Counted from the first letter of the stretch, positions 17,937 to 26,705 are shown. The stretch is DNA of 64,000 bases from Phycisphaerales bacterium (GCA_020847175.1 JADLCM010000001.1:124001-188000); one strand, 5' to 3'. Notes: generated by a model not told the origin, from the sequence alone. Made by a program: numbers and translations.

Positions 17937-19907
17937 TCACCGTCTGCCCGTGCTCAGGCGATGGGCATCCTCGGCGGAGTGCCCGCCCCCCGGGAACTGC
18001 TTGACCCCCTCCTGCCGGGGGGTGCGCCCTGAACCCTTCGCCACCGGGCTCTTCTCGGCGATGATGAAGCGGTCGTTGGGCAGCGTCTCGGCGTACTTGA
18101 GCGCGGCCGATGCCGCCGAGAGCATGGTTTCGTCGGCGTTGCGAAAAAGCCCCGTGAAGTTGCGCTCGACTTCGACCTGCGCCATGGCGAAGAAATGCTC
18201 GGCGGCGGCCTTGTCACGCTCAAACTCCGGGCCGTCCTCACCCGCGCGAATCTGCTGGTCGAGCCGGGAGAGCGCGCAGGCGTAGGCGTGAAGCCACATG
18301 GCGCTGTCCGCCACCCGGGCCTGCACGCACTGGCGTTCGATGATCTTGGCGTCGTAGCGCTTGCTGGCAATCTTGAACTGGTGGCCGTGCTCGCGGACCA
18401 GGGCGCACAGACGTTTGGCGTGCGGGCGAAGCGAATCGTGAATGCGGGTGATCTTCGGGGCCCGCTTGCGCACCCCGAGGAAGACCTCGAGACCGAGCGG
18501 AATGCCCGCCCGCAGCACCTTGAGGTTGAAGAACCTGAACTTCTCCATCGCCTCCTTGATGCTCAGCATCCCTTCGGCAAGGCGCTTGCCGCCGTACGCG
18601 AAGATGAACGACTGCATCACCTCGTTGGCGCCCTCGACGATGAGGTTGATGCGCGAGTCGCGGAAGATGCGCTCGACTTCGTTCTCGGTCATGTACCCTT
18701 CGCCGCCCATGATCTGCAGGGCGTCGTTGACGGCGCGCCAGCCCATCTCAGAGCAGAAGACCTTGCACGCCGCGGTCTCGAGCATGATGTCCTCGTCCTT
18801 GCGGTCGAGCATGCCCGTCGTCATGTAGAGCACCGCATCCGAGGCGTAGACGAGCGCGGCCATGTTGGCGATGCGCGAACGCACCAGCTCGAAGTCCGCC
18901 AGCGGGCGCCCGAACTGGAAGCGCGACTGGCTCCACTTGACGGCCTGGTCCATGGCACAACGGGCGCCGCCCAGCATGCCCGCGCTCAATGTGCATCGAC
19001 CGTAGTTGAGGCAGGTGAGCGCGATACCCAGCCCCCGCCCCTCTTCGCCCAGCAGGTTGGCCCGGGGCACTTTCACGTCCTTGAAGGCGATCCGCGCCTG
19101 CCACGTGCCCCGGATTCCGCACTTGCTCCGGTTCTTCTGGTAGATGTCCACGCCCGGCATGTCCGGGGTGCAGACGAGGGCCGTCACCCGCTCCTCGGTC
19201 TTGCCGCTCTTGGGGTTGACGACCTTCTGCTTGGCCATCACGGTAAAGACCTTGGCCAAGGCGCCGCTGGTCGCCCACTTCTTCTCGCCGTTGATGATGA
19301 AGTGCTCGCCGTCGGCGCTCTTCTCGCACCACGTCTCCTGCCCGCCCGCGTCGCACCCCACGTTGGGTTCGCTCAGGCAGAACGCGCTGAGCCAGTCCTT
19401 GGCGAGGTGCGGCAGCCAGCGCTTCTTCTGTTCATCCGAGCCGTAGAGCATCACCGCCTTGCAGCCGATCGACTGGTGCGCGCTCACCACCACCGCCGTC
19501 GAGCCGCAGTACTTGCCCAGGAGCTCCAGCACCCGGTTGTACGAGGTGATGCCCATGCCCAGGCCCCCGTACTCCTTGGGGATCGTGAGGCCGAGCACGC
19601 CGAGCGCCCCCAGGCGCTCGATCACCCACTGCGGAATCTCCTGCTCCTGGTCGATCAGCACCGAAGGGTGCTCGGTGCGCAGGTAATCCTCCAGCGCCGC
19701 GAGAAGGCGGTCGCACTCCGCGGTCTCATCCGGGCGTTCGTGCGCGATGTCGGGGTACGGGAAGTACAACTCTTCGCGGAACTGGCCCCAGAAGATGTTC
19801 TTGATGCCGCCCATCGAGCCGGGCTCGGGCCCGAGCATGAGTTCGGCATCTTCGATCAGTTTCCGGTCCTTGTCAGCGACGCCCTTCATGGTCTTCAGGT
19901 CAGCCAA
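17937..19907 (-). CDS. acyl-CoA dehydrogenase with C-terminal extension
   Basis: A flavin enzyme of fatty-acid beta-oxidation introducing the alpha-beta double bond into acyl-CoA. The 656-residue product has the ACAD core: the N-terminal helical domain, GLTIPKEYGGLGMG, the FAD-binding middle part (FCLSEPNVGCDAG, GEKKWATSG), and a C-terminal helical domain with the candidate catalytic glutamate in NLIVEGANEVMQ. An extra helical region of about 200 residues at the C-terminus resembles the long ACAD9/VLCAD type. The start is taken as TTG at 19907 because GAGGAG lies six bases upstream; an ATG at 19889 is the alternative. The enoyl-CoA hydratase gene lies just upstream on the same strand and would supply the next step. 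Confidence 0.93.
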   Translation of the reverse strand: MADLKTMKGVADKDRKLIEDAELMLGPEPGSMGGIKNIFWGQFREELYFPYPDIAHERPDETAECDRLLAALEDYLRTEHPSVLIDQEQEIPQWVIERLGALGVLGLTIPKEYGGLGMGITSYNRVLELLGKYCGSTAVVVSAHQSIGCKAVMLYGSDEQKKRWLPHLAKDWLSAFCLSEPNVGCDAGGQETWCEKSADGEHFIINGEKKWATSGALAKVFTVMAKQKVVNPKSGKTEERVTALVCTPDMPGVDIYQKNRSKCGIRGTWQARIAFKDVKVPRANLLGEEGRGLGIALTCLNYGRCTLSAGMLGGARCAMDQAVKWSQSRFQFGRPLADFELVRSRIANMAALVYASDAVLYMTTGMLDRKDEDIMLETAACKVFCSEMGWRAVNDALQIMGGEGYMTENEVERIFRDSRINLIVEGANEVMQSFIFAYGGKRLAEGMLSIKEAMEKFRFFNLKVLRAGIPLGLEVFLGVRKRAPKITRIHDSLRPHAKRLCALVREHGHQFKIASKRYDAKIIERQCVQARVADSAMWLHAYACALSRLDQQIRAGEDGPEFERDKAAAEHFFAMAQVEVERNFTGLFRNADETMLSAASAALKYAETLPNDRFIIAEKSPVAKGSGRTPRQEGVKQFPGGGHSAEDAHRLSTGRR

Positions 19908-20039
19908 GATCGACTCCTCAATGCTCGGGCCTGCCCTCGGGTGCGGCCGAACGTATTGAACGCGGCAGGCGCCGCGCAAGACTCTTCTACCTTCCCGCGT
20001 CTCCGCTCTTTCGTCCGAGCGCCTTCCCGGCTCCTCCGC

Positions 20040-20948
20040 TCACTTCTTCTCAAAGAACGCCGCGATCGCCTGCTTGCCGGCGGGTTCATTCCGCAGCCGG
20101 GTCAGCGCCGCCTGCTCGTCGTTCAGGGCCGCGTGCCACCCCTTGGCCAAGCCTGTCTCGACGGCGCGAAGCACCGACGTGCCGGGATCGGCGTCCCCGA
20201 TCTCACCCCGCAGCACCGCCGCCGCACGGCGCGCCGCCGCCGAAACCCCCGGCCGTCCGATCCACCGCGACGGCATGCCGTCCCGCGAGGTGCGCCGGTT
20301 CATCGCCGCATCCTTCACCCACCGGCGCGCGACACCGAGCAGCGCGTCAGGTGCCGGAGCCACAGCGTCAAAGAGCCCCATGCCGGCCGCCTCGTCAAAG
20401 AGCATGGTCCTTCCGCCCGCGGTGCGCCGGATCGCTTCTATCGGGGCGATGCGGGCCGGCAGCAGGTTGGTGCCCCCCCAGCCCGGGCAGATCTTCAGCC
20501 CCGCCTCGGGCAACCCCACCGGGTAGGGCTTGGGGCCGGGTGCGCCCACCAGGGCGTCGCAGTGCATCGCGAGCTCCAGTCCGCCCCCCAGCGCCGCGCC
20601 GTTGATCGCCGCTGCGGTCGGGAACGGCAGCTTCGACAGGCGACCGAACACATCAGAGCCATACCGCAGGTACCGGAGCAGGTCCGAATCTGAGTGAGTC
20701 TGGATGCTCTTCAGATCTGCACCCGCCACAAAAACCTTGGAGCTCGCGGACGCTACAACGAGCCCGATGAGATCGCGCGGCATCGCCTTCAGCGCGGCCT
20801 CCAGGCGCTGGATCAACTCCAAGTCGAGCACCACGACCGGCTTGCCGGGTTGCTCAAGCCAGAGCGTCGCCACGCCCGCGAACGGGCCGGACGCCTCGTG
20901 TTCGACGCGAAGGGGCATCAGGCCTGCCGAAGTCGAAGAACTCGTCAT
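20040..20948 (-). CDS. enoyl-CoA hydratase/isomerase family protein
   Basis: A 302-residue crotonase-fold enzyme, likely hydrating 2-enoyl-CoA in beta-oxidation. The oxyanion-hole regions are present (SSKVFVAGADLKSIQ, and NGAALGGGLELAMHCD). Both glutamates expected of a true hydratase are visible: one in GGGLELAMH and one in GLPEAGLKICPGWGGT. The segment matches the N-terminal hydratase part of FadB-type proteins, but no 3-hydroxyacyl-CoA dehydrogenase domain follows, so that activity must be elsewhere. The gene is 132 bases upstream of the acyl-CoA dehydrogenase start on the same strand and has a promoter-like sequence before it. Confidence 0.92.
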   Translation of the reverse strand: MTSSSTSAGLMPLRVEHEASGPFAGVATLWLEQPGKPVVVLDLELIQRLEAALKAMPRDLIGLVVASASSKVFVAGADLKSIQTHSDSDLLRYLRYGSDVFGRLSKLPFPTAAAINGAALGGGLELAMHCDALVGAPGPKPYPVGLPEAGLKICPGWGGTNLLPARIAPIEAIRRTAGGRTMLFDEAAGMGLFDAVAPAPDALLGVARRWVKDAAMNRRTSRDGMPSRWIGRPGVSAAARRAAAVLRGEIGDADPGTSVLRAVETGLAKGWHAALNDEQAALTRLRNEPAGKQAIAAFFEKK

Positions 20949-20992
20949 GCCTTGCCCCAGGTCGAACCGCGGACGCCGCGTCGATCCGGGGC

Positions 20993-21021
20993 ACTATAGA
21001 GCGTGTATTCGCGCCATTCAA
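20993..21021 (-). promoter_or_regulatory. sigma-70-type promoter of the enoyl-CoA hydratase gene
   Basis: On the minus strand, TTGAAT (21021-21016) is followed after 17 bases by TATAGT (20998-20993). The transcript would start some 40 bases before the ATG at 20948. This is one of the few promoters here with both elements. Confidence 0.5.
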
Positions 21022-21072
21022 AGCCAGGAAAGGCGCACAGGCACAGTCGGAGTTGCGGATTCCGGCGGCGCG

Positions 21073-22467
21073 TCAGCGGGCCCGCACAAACCGCTCCAAC
21101 TCATCCCAATACCCGGGAAAAGTCTTGTCCACGCAGCCGGGATCTCGGATGAAGACGTTGGGGCGGCGCAGCCCCACCAGGGCCAGCCCCATCGCGATGC
21201 GATGATCGCGGTACGTGTCAAACTCGACCGGCGCGGCACTCGGCCCGCAGTCTACGCCCTGGGCGGGGGGTGTGATCGAAATGGCGTCGTCGTCGCCCCC
21301 CACATCAGTCGCCACGTGGACGCCGATCTTCGCAAGTTCCGTCGCCAAGGCGGCGATCCGGTCTGACTCCTTCACCCTGAGCGTGCGTACCCCGCGCAGC
21401 ACCGAAGTGCCCTCGGCGAAGCCCGCCAGGACCGCAAGGGTGACGGCCGCATCGGGCATGTCTTCCATGTCAGCCAGGATCGCCCGCAGGCGCTTTGAAC
21501 CTTGCACCACCACGGCGTCATCGCGATGGTCGCCCGCCACGCGAGCGCCCATGCGGGCGAGCAGGTCAGGAAACCCGGAATCACCCTGGAGCGAGGCACC
21601 GGCCAGCCCGGCGATACGTGCCTTGGCCCCGGGCAGCAGAGCCGCGCCCGCCCAGAAGTACGTCGCCGCACTGGCGTCGGGCTCGATGTCAATTTCGAAG
21701 GGTCGCAGTCCGGGCGTTCCGTCGGCCTCCGGCCCCGCCCGCACCACGCGCAGGTCGGCGCTCGACCGGACCGAAGCCCCCAACCGGGCCAGAAGCTCAA
21801 GGGTCATGGAGACATACGACGAGCTCGTGGGGTCGGCTTCGAGCCGGATCGTCAGCCCGCGCGGCAGCCACGGAGCCACCAGCAGCAGCGCCGAGATGAA
21901 CTGGCTGGATTTCGTCCTCCCGAAGGTCACCAGCTCCCCGACCTCCGCGATGGGCGGGGGCGTGATCGTGAGCGGCGGACACCCCGGCACACCGCCCCAC
22001 GACACCTCCGCCCCGAGCGACTTGAGCGCGAACCCCAGTTCACCGATGGGGCGCTGACGCATGCGCTCGTTTCCATCGATCGTCACCGGGGCGCCCGCGA
22101 GCAGTGCCGCGGCGGCGAGAAACCGCGTCGCGGTGCCCGCGTTGTTGAGATCCACGCGCACGCCCTCCGGTGGCACGTGCCAGCGCCCTCCGACGCCCGT
22201 GACAAGCAGGGTGTGATCGTCCGGCGCGTCGATGCCGGCGCCCAGCACGCGGAGCGCACCGATCATCCGCTGGGTGTCATCCGCCCTCACCAACGCGCCC
22301 CGCAGGGTCGATGTCCCTTCGGCGAGGCCCGCGAGGAGCAGGGCGCGGTTGGTCAGACTCTTTGAGCCGGGCACGCGGACGATCGCATCGATCGCGCTCC
22401 CCGCCGCTGAGAGCGCGGGGGTGCGGACGGGGTAGGGATCTGCGAGCATGGCGCGGTGGTCAGACAC
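21073..22467 (-). CDS. aroA: 3-phosphoshikimate 1-carboxyvinyltransferase (EPSP synthase)
   Basis: Sixth step of the shikimate pathway, joining shikimate-3-phosphate and phosphoenolpyruvate; cytoplasmic. The 464 residues cover both domains. Diagnostic segments are VPGSKSLTNRALLLAGLAEG at the N-terminus, NAGTATRFLAAAAL near 110, RTKSSQFISALLL, and RVKESDRIAALATEL near 375, followed by DHRIAMGLALVGL. The start is GTG at 22467, two bases after the groES stop. An ATG at 22449 is an alternative. The close spacing indicates a groES-aroA operon, an unusual pairing. Confidence 0.96.
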   Translation of the reverse strand: MSDHRAMLADPYPVRTPALSAAGSAIDAIVRVPGSKSLTNRALLLAGLAEGTSTLRGALVRADDTQRMIGALRVLGAGIDAPDDHTLLVTGVGGRWHVPPEGVRVDLNNAGTATRFLAAAALLAGAPVTIDGNERMRQRPIGELGFALKSLGAEVSWGGVPGCPPLTITPPPIAEVGELVTFGRTKSSQFISALLLVAPWLPRGLTIRLEADPTSSSYVSMTLELLARLGASVRSSADLRVVRAGPEADGTPGLRPFEIDIEPDASAATYFWAGAALLPGAKARIAGLAGASLQGDSGFPDLLARMGARVAGDHRDDAVVVQGSKRLRAILADMEDMPDAAVTLAVLAGFAEGTSVLRGVRTLRVKESDRIAALATELAKIGVHVATDVGGDDDAISITPPAQGVDCGPSAAPVEFDTYRDHRIAMGLALVGLRRPNVFIRDPGCVDKTFPGYWDELERFVRAR

Positions 22468-22469
22468 GG

Positions 22470-22808
22470 TCAGCTCTGCGGCTCGCGCCGGAACACGGCC
22501 ACGACATCTTCCACGGGGATCACGAAGAGGCGGTTGTCGCCTTCAAAGTCAACGGGGATGCCCTGCTTGGGATTGAACAGGATCCGGTCGTACTTGCGGA
22601 TCGGGTAGTCTTCATCGCGCTCGATCTGGGCCGAGACCGCCACCACGCGCCCGGTGAGCGTGGGGATCTCGATTTTGTCGGGCAGGTGGATGCCGACCTT
22701 GGTCTGCTTGCGGTCTTCGTCCTTGCGGATCAGCACGCGCTTGCCGACCGGCTCGATCACTTCGAGGTCGGGGGCCTTCGGGCGGCGGTCACGCGGCGCG
22801 GTGCTCAT
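22470..22808 (-). CDS. groES: GroES-family co-chaperonin (Cpn10)
   Basis: A 112-residue protein of the Cpn10 family, the lid of the GroEL folding chamber. After a polar extension of about 13 residues the fold follows: LEVIEPVGKRVLIRKDEDRK, GIHLPDKIEIPTLTGRVVAV, and YDRILFNPKQGIPVDFEGDN. The mobile loop (about 33-45) keeps a hydrophobic IHLP-type tip, though shorter than the classic GGIVL. No groEL is adjacent; aroA follows instead. It may be a second copy alongside a groESL pair elsewhere. A TAGAGT box lies seven bases before the ATG with no ribosome-binding site. Confidence 0.88.
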   Translation of the reverse strand: MSTAPRDRRPKAPDLEVIEPVGKRVLIRKDEDRKQTKVGIHLPDKIEIPTLTGRVVAVSAQIERDEDYPIRKYDRILFNPKQGIPVDFEGDNRLFVIPVEDVVAVFRREPQS

Positions 22809-22815
22809 GGGTGCA

Positions 22816-22821
22816 ACTCTA
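22816..22821 (-). promoter_or_regulatory. TAGAGT box, leaderless start of groES
   Basis: On the minus strand TAGAGT ends seven bases before the groES ATG. There is no Shine-Dalgarno sequence in the gap, matching the window's leaderless pattern. Confidence 0.45.
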
Positions 22822-22842
22822 TCCTCTCCCGCGCCCCGGCAC

Positions 22843-22848
22843 TATCCT
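22843..22848 (+). promoter_or_regulatory. TATCCT -10 box of apt
   Basis: TATCCT lies 38 bases before the apt ATG. A transcript from here would carry the GGAG ribosome-binding site at about 22878. No clear -35 element is seen. Confidence 0.3.
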
Positions 22849-22886
22849 CTGCGGGCCGATCGCATCGGCCCTGCGCCGGAGCCCCC

Positions 22887-23402
22887 ATGGACCTCAAGAC
22901 CTACATCCGCGACGTTCCGGACTTCCCCAAGCCCGGCATCGTGTTCAAGGACTTCACGCCCCTGCTCGCCAGCCCCTCCGCCCTCGCCCTGAGCGTCGAA
23001 CTCATGGCAAACCCGTTCCGCGGCAAGGGTGTGCAGATGGTGGTGGGCGCCGAGAGCCGCGGCTTCATCTTCGGCATCGCCATCGCCCAGGCGCTCAGCG
23101 TCGGGTTTGTCCCGATCCGCAAGCCCGGCAAACTCCCCCGCAGCGTACACGGCGTGGACTACGCGCTCGAATACGGCAGCGACCGACTCGAGATCCACAC
23201 CGACGCGCTCGCCCCGGGCACGAAGTGCGTCATCGTGGATGACCTTCTGGCCACGGGCGGCACCATGCGGGCCGCCTGCCAGCTCACCGGCATGAGCGGC
23301 GCGCACATCGTCGGCATCGCCGTCCTGATCGAACTCGCATTCCTCAAGGCGCGCGACACCTTTGCCTCGATCGCGCCGGTGCACTCGGTGCTGCAGTACT
23401 GA
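22887..23402 (+). CDS. apt: adenine phosphoribosyltransferase
   Basis: Purine salvage: converts adenine and PRPP to AMP in the cytoplasm. The 171-residue product has the family N-terminus (DLKTYIRDVPDFPKPGIVFK), the flexible-loop region (VPIRKPGKLP), and the PRPP-binding motif VIVDDLLATGGTM (about 115-127). The length is standard for Apt. The reading frame is open far upstream, but the ATG at 22887 has GGAG six bases before it and gives the conserved N-terminus. The gene is divergent from groES-aroA and convergent with serC. Confidence 0.97.
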   Translation: MDLKTYIRDVPDFPKPGIVFKDFTPLLASPSALALSVELMANPFRGKGVQMVVGAESRGFIFGIAIAQALSVGFVPIRKPGKLPRSVHGVDYALEYGSDRLEIHTDALAPGTKCVIVDDLLATGGTMRAACQLTGMSGAHIVGIAVLIELAFLKARDTFASIAPVHSVLQY

Positions 23403-23451
23403 CCCGAAGGCAAACCGTGCGGCAGCGTTCGGCCCATGGGGCGCCGGCCGC

Positions 23452-24591
23452 TCACCCGTTCTTCTTCATGAACTCCTTCATGAAGTCGACCAGTTTCACG
23501 CATCCGGCCCGGGGCATGGCGTTGTAGACGCTCGCCCGCACGCCGCCGGTCGAACGGTGGCCCTTCATGTCCACCATGCCCTGCTTGGCCGCCTCGCTGA
23601 TAAACTTCGTGTCGAGTTCCTCGGTCGGAAGGCGGAACGTGATATTCATGAGCGAGCGGCTGTCCGGGCGCGCGTGCCCCTTGTAGAACCCGCCGCTGCC
23701 GTCGACTGCGTCGTAGATGAGTTTCGCCTTCTCGGCGTTGAACTTCGCCATCGGCTCGAGGCCGCCCTTGCGCAGGATCCACTTGAATACCTGACCCGTG
23801 AGGTAGATGTTGAACGTGGGCGGCGTGTTGGGGCGCGACTCATTCGCCGCGAAGGTCTCGTAGCGGAGGAACTCAGGATTCTCGCGCACTTTCTTCTTGG
23901 CGAGGTCCTCGTGAACGATGACCACCGTCGTGCCTGCCGTGCCAAGATTCTTCTGGGCGCCGGCGTAGATCAGCCCGAACTTGGTCACATCCAGCGGCCC
24001 GGCGAAGATGTCGCTGGACATGTCGCACACCAGGGGCACACCCTTGGGCGGAGTGGGCACCCAGTGGAACTCGGTGCCCATGATCGTGTTGTTGCTGGTG
24101 TAGTGCGCGTATGCCGCCTTGGCGTCGTAGGCGATCTCGCTGTCCTTCTGGGGCACGAACTTGAAGTTCTCGCTCTTGCTGCTGAAGGCCTCGCGCACCG
24201 CGCCGAAGGGCTTGGCGTGCTCAAAGCTCTTCTGGGCCCAGTACCCGGTCGTGACGTAGTCCGCCGTGCCGCCCTGCGGCAGGAGGTTCATGGGGACCAT
24301 CCAGTTCTGCGCAGTCGCCCCGCCGGTCAGGAAGAGAATCTTGTAGTTGGCGGGAATGTTGGCGATCGTACGGCAATCCGCCTCGGCCTCCGCGAGTACC
24401 TTGTCAAAGGTCTTGCCGCGGTGGCTGTGCTCCATGATGCCGAAGCCCGAACCCATCAGGTTCCAGATGTCCTCGCGTGCCTGGAGCAGCACTTCTTCGG
24501 GCAGGCAGCCGGGGCCCGCCGAGAAGTTGTACACACCCCGGGGGGCAAGCGCGGGCTGGGAGAGCACCGGTCCGGACGCGATCATGGACAT
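23452..24591 (-). CDS. serC: phosphoserine aminotransferase
   Basis: PLP enzyme of serine biosynthesis, converting 3-phosphohydroxypyruvate to phosphoserine; it also serves pyridoxal phosphate synthesis in some bacteria. The 379 residues include YNFSAGPGCLPEEVL at the N-terminus, the PLP-lysine region IYAGAQKNLGTAGTTVVIV (about 212-230), and the C-terminal KGHRSTGGVRASVYNAM. GAGGTG precedes the ATG at 24591, and a TATAGT box is found further upstream. The gene stands alone. Confidence 0.97.
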   Translation of the reverse strand: MSMIASGPVLSQPALAPRGVYNFSAGPGCLPEEVLLQAREDIWNLMGSGFGIMEHSHRGKTFDKVLAEAEADCRTIANIPANYKILFLTGGATAQNWMVPMNLLPQGGTADYVTTGYWAQKSFEHAKPFGAVREAFSSKSENFKFVPQKDSEIAYDAKAAYAHYTSNNTIMGTEFHWVPTPPKGVPLVCDMSSDIFAGPLDVTKFGLIYAGAQKNLGTAGTTVVIVHEDLAKKKVRENPEFLRYETFAANESRPNTPPTFNIYLTGQVFKWILRKGGLEPMAKFNAEKAKLIYDAVDGSGGFYKGHARPDSRSLMNITFRLPTEELDTKFISEAAKQGMVDMKGHRSTGGVRASVYNAMPRAGCVKLVDFMKEFMKKNG

Positions 24592-24618
24592 GATTCACCT
24601 CTCAATGGTCGTTTCTCA

Positions 24619-24624
24619 ACTATA
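24619..24624 (-). promoter_or_regulatory. TATAGT -10 box of serC
   Basis: On the minus strand TATAGT lies 27 bases before the serC ATG. The transcript would have a leader of about 20 bases that includes the Shine-Dalgarno sequence. No clear -35 element is seen. Confidence 0.35.
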
Positions 24625-24653
24625 GGGGTGACGGACGAACGCGGCACGCCCGT

Positions 24654-26141
24654 TCACGCGCGCTCCGACGCCAGCGGTCCGAGCGCCGCCCGCAAGGGGC
24701 CCAAGTGCTTTTCATAGCGCGTCCAGCGCGCGACCGAGGTGCGGTACACCGGCTTGCGCACCTGCTGGTTGCTCGCGGTGGTCATGACGCGCGCGTTCTC
24801 GTGGAACCGAAGACACGCCTCGTCCCACGGCAGGCCGACGAAATCGATGAGCCGCCGGGTGTGCGTCTCCGGGTCGGCGACCAGGTCCTCGTAGCGCACC
24901 TCCAGGAACCCCACACCCGGCGATGCGTCGGCGAGCACCCCGCGCCAGTGCTCCGCGAGCCTGCGGTAATGCCGGTACATCGTCCCCAGGGCCTGCTGGT
25001 CGTAGACGAATGGCATCGCCCCGTCGAAGGCCAGAAACCAGCACGAGACGCAGGTGCCCATCGGGCTGCGCACGCAGTGGATGATCCGCGCGCCCGGCAG
25101 CATCAGCGCGATCGGCCCGAGGCACCGCCAGTTCATCGGGGCCTTGTCGGTCACGCGCTGCGCGCCCGGCGCGATGCGCCGGAGTTCCCTGAGGTACCGC
25201 TCGCCGAGCCTGTCAAAGGCCCCTTTGGGCAGTTTCTCGGGGTTCTCCATGTACCACGATCCGCACGACTCGCGCACCAGGTCGTGCATGTCGGGCAGTT
25301 CTCCCGCGCCCGCCGCCTGCGGATGTGAGGCGATGATCTGCTCGACCAGGCTGGTGCCCGATCGCGGAAACCCCACAATGAACACGGGCAGCGCGGCCGC
25401 GTGGCGCGAGGGCTTCAGCCCACGAAGCCGATCCGGCGACCACGAGGCGATCATCCGGTCGATCTGCTGCGCGTGCGCGCCGGCATCCCACGGTTCGCGC
25501 CGGATCGCGTTCGCCGCGGCGCCGGCCTGCCACGCCTCGTCGAATCGCCCGAGTTTCTCCAGGATCGGGGCGAACCGAAAGAGCACTTGCGCCCGCTGGC
25601 CGGAGGAGAGATCGGTGCGCGCGGCGTGGGGCCCCAGCAACGCCGCCCCTCGCTCCGCCTGCCCCGCCTCGACGCAGACCCGCCCGAACGCCAGCGCCAG
25701 GGCCAGGTCGCCGGGATGCCGGACCAGCGCCGGCTCCAGCGCGGCCATCGCATCGGCGGTCCGCCCCTGGAAGTGGTACAGGTCGGCCTTGCCCGCCGGT
25801 CCGATGGGGTCGTCGGGCCACCGTGCGATGATTGTGTCCTGGGCCGCGTGCGCTTCGTCAAACTTCGCCATGCCCCGGAACGCGAGCGCGAGGTTGTAGT
25901 ACATCGCCGGGACAACCGGCCCCAGCCGAATCGCGAGTTCAAGGTGCTTTCGCCCCTCTTCACGCCGGGCCGTTGCGGTCTCGCACAGGCCCAGCATGTA
26001 CGCGGCCGGTCCGTGATTCGGGTGCCGCCGGAGCAGGTCGCGGAAGAGCGGAATGGCCTGCAGGAACTGCCCGCTCATGACCAGGCGTTCGGCGTGCATG
26101 GCCTGGGCGCGGTCGTGCTCTGGATGGGGCCGGGCGGTCAT
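24654..26141 (-). CDS. TPR-repeat sulfotransferase
   Basis: A 495-residue protein in two parts. Residues about 10-230 are tetratricopeptide-like repeats (FLQAIPLFRDLLRRHPNHGP, YYNLALAFRGMAKFDEA, LEKLGRFDEAWQAG). Residues about 250-490 are a sulfotransferase domain with the 5'-PSB loop for PAPS (VGFPRSGTSLVEQII), a second PAPS contact (IIHCVRSPMGTCVSCWF) and the C-terminal arm. It probably transfers sulfate to a protein or glycan bound by the repeats; the acceptor is unknown. There is no signal peptide. The start overlaps the stop of the zinc-finger gene upstream (ATGA), so the two are coupled. Confidence 0.9.
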   Translation of the reverse strand: MTARPHPEHDRAQAMHAERLVMSGQFLQAIPLFRDLLRRHPNHGPAAYMLGLCETATARREEGRKHLELAIRLGPVVPAMYYNLALAFRGMAKFDEAHAAQDTIIARWPDDPIGPAGKADLYHFQGRTADAMAALEPALVRHPGDLALALAFGRVCVEAGQAERGAALLGPHAARTDLSSGQRAQVLFRFAPILEKLGRFDEAWQAGAAANAIRREPWDAGAHAQQIDRMIASWSPDRLRGLKPSRHAAALPVFIVGFPRSGTSLVEQIIASHPQAAGAGELPDMHDLVRESCGSWYMENPEKLPKGAFDRLGERYLRELRRIAPGAQRVTDKAPMNWRCLGPIALMLPGARIIHCVRSPMGTCVSCWFLAFDGAMPFVYDQQALGTMYRHYRRLAEHWRGVLADASPGVGFLEVRYEDLVADPETHTRRLIDFVGLPWDEACLRFHENARVMTTASNQQVRKPVYRTSVARWTRYEKHLGPLRAALGPLASERA

Positions 26142-26575
26142 GCGCGGGAGAACAAGGAGCGGAGCTTTTCGAAGATCGAGTGATGGGCCAGATCGCGAAG
26201 TTCGCCTGCGTCGAGGAAGACACCGCCGCAGACTTTGCAGGACTCAAACCCGACGTGCCCCTGGCGACGGTCCACCATGTGGATCATGCGGCTCCTGTCG
26301 CGCGGGCAGTGGATGAGCACCTCGGAGTCCAACTCCTTGCCGACCTTGGCATCGCCGGTATCCGCCGCGAGAGCCGCGGCGCGGTCCGCGATCAGTTTGT
26401 CCTTCTCAAGCGCGTCGAGCCATAGCCCGCCGCACCCGGCGCACCGGTCGATCTCGATCTCGTTGACCCGCACGCGTTGCATCGCGCTCTCGCACTTGGG
26501 ACAGGCGAGGGTGCCGGAACTGTTGCCCACTTCGTCGGGGTCTGGGGCGCCGGGGTTGACAGGAACATCGGCCAT
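26138..26575 (-). CDS. double zf-TFIIB-type zinc-ribbon protein
   Basis: A 145-residue cytoplasmic protein with two zinc-ribbon modules of the zf-TFIIB family. The first has CPKCESAMQRV then CAGCGGLWLDALE (about 25-57). The second has a single cysteine in its first half (HCPRDRSRM) then CKVCGGVFLDAGELRDL (about 96-132). The C-terminus is helical. Its molecular role is unknown; such modules usually bind nucleic acid or protein. The ATG at 26575 is chosen because a TACGCT box lies six bases before it. It is translationally coupled to the TPR-sulfotransferase. Confidence 0.85.
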   Translation of the reverse strand: MADVPVNPGAPDPDEVGNSSGTLACPKCESAMQRVRVNEIEIDRCAGCGGLWLDALEKDKLIADRAAALAADTGDAKVGKELDSEVLIHCPRDRSRMIHMVDRRQGHVGFESCKVCGGVFLDAGELRDLAHHSIFEKLRSLFSRA

Positions 26576-26581
26576 TGGAGG

Positions 26582-26587
26582 AGCGTA
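26582..26587 (-). promoter_or_regulatory. TACGCT box, leaderless start of the zinc-ribbon gene
   Basis: On the minus strand TACGCT ends six bases before the ATG at 26575; the gap reads CCTCCA, with no ribosome-binding site. It lies shortly after the terminator-like hairpin that follows rplQ. Confidence 0.45.
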
Positions 26588-26639
26588 GGCCGGACGCCGA
26601 CGTGCCGAGCCTCGCGTGCGGGCCACCCGGAAAGCACAA

Positions 26640-26662
26640 CGCCCGGGCGAAATCCCCGGGCG
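26640..26662 (-). terminator. hairpin after rplQ, end of the ribosomal cluster
   Basis: CGCCCGGG and CCCGGGCG form an 8-base GC stem around a 7-base loop, 44 bases after the rplQ stop. On the minus strand it is followed only by a poor T-run. It probably ends the ribosomal transcript before the zinc-ribbon gene begins. Confidence 0.5.
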
Positions 26663-26705
26663 CTGATGGCGGCATGGTTGACCCCCGGCGGCGCCGGCGA
26701 ATGAC

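Noticed and set aside
18195-20693. 832-codon open frame antisense to the acyl-CoA dehydrogenase and enoyl-CoA hydratase genes
   Set aside because: It spans two well-supported genes on the opposite strand and their intergenic gap, with low-complexity His/Arg/Leu-rich sequence. It is a GC artefact.
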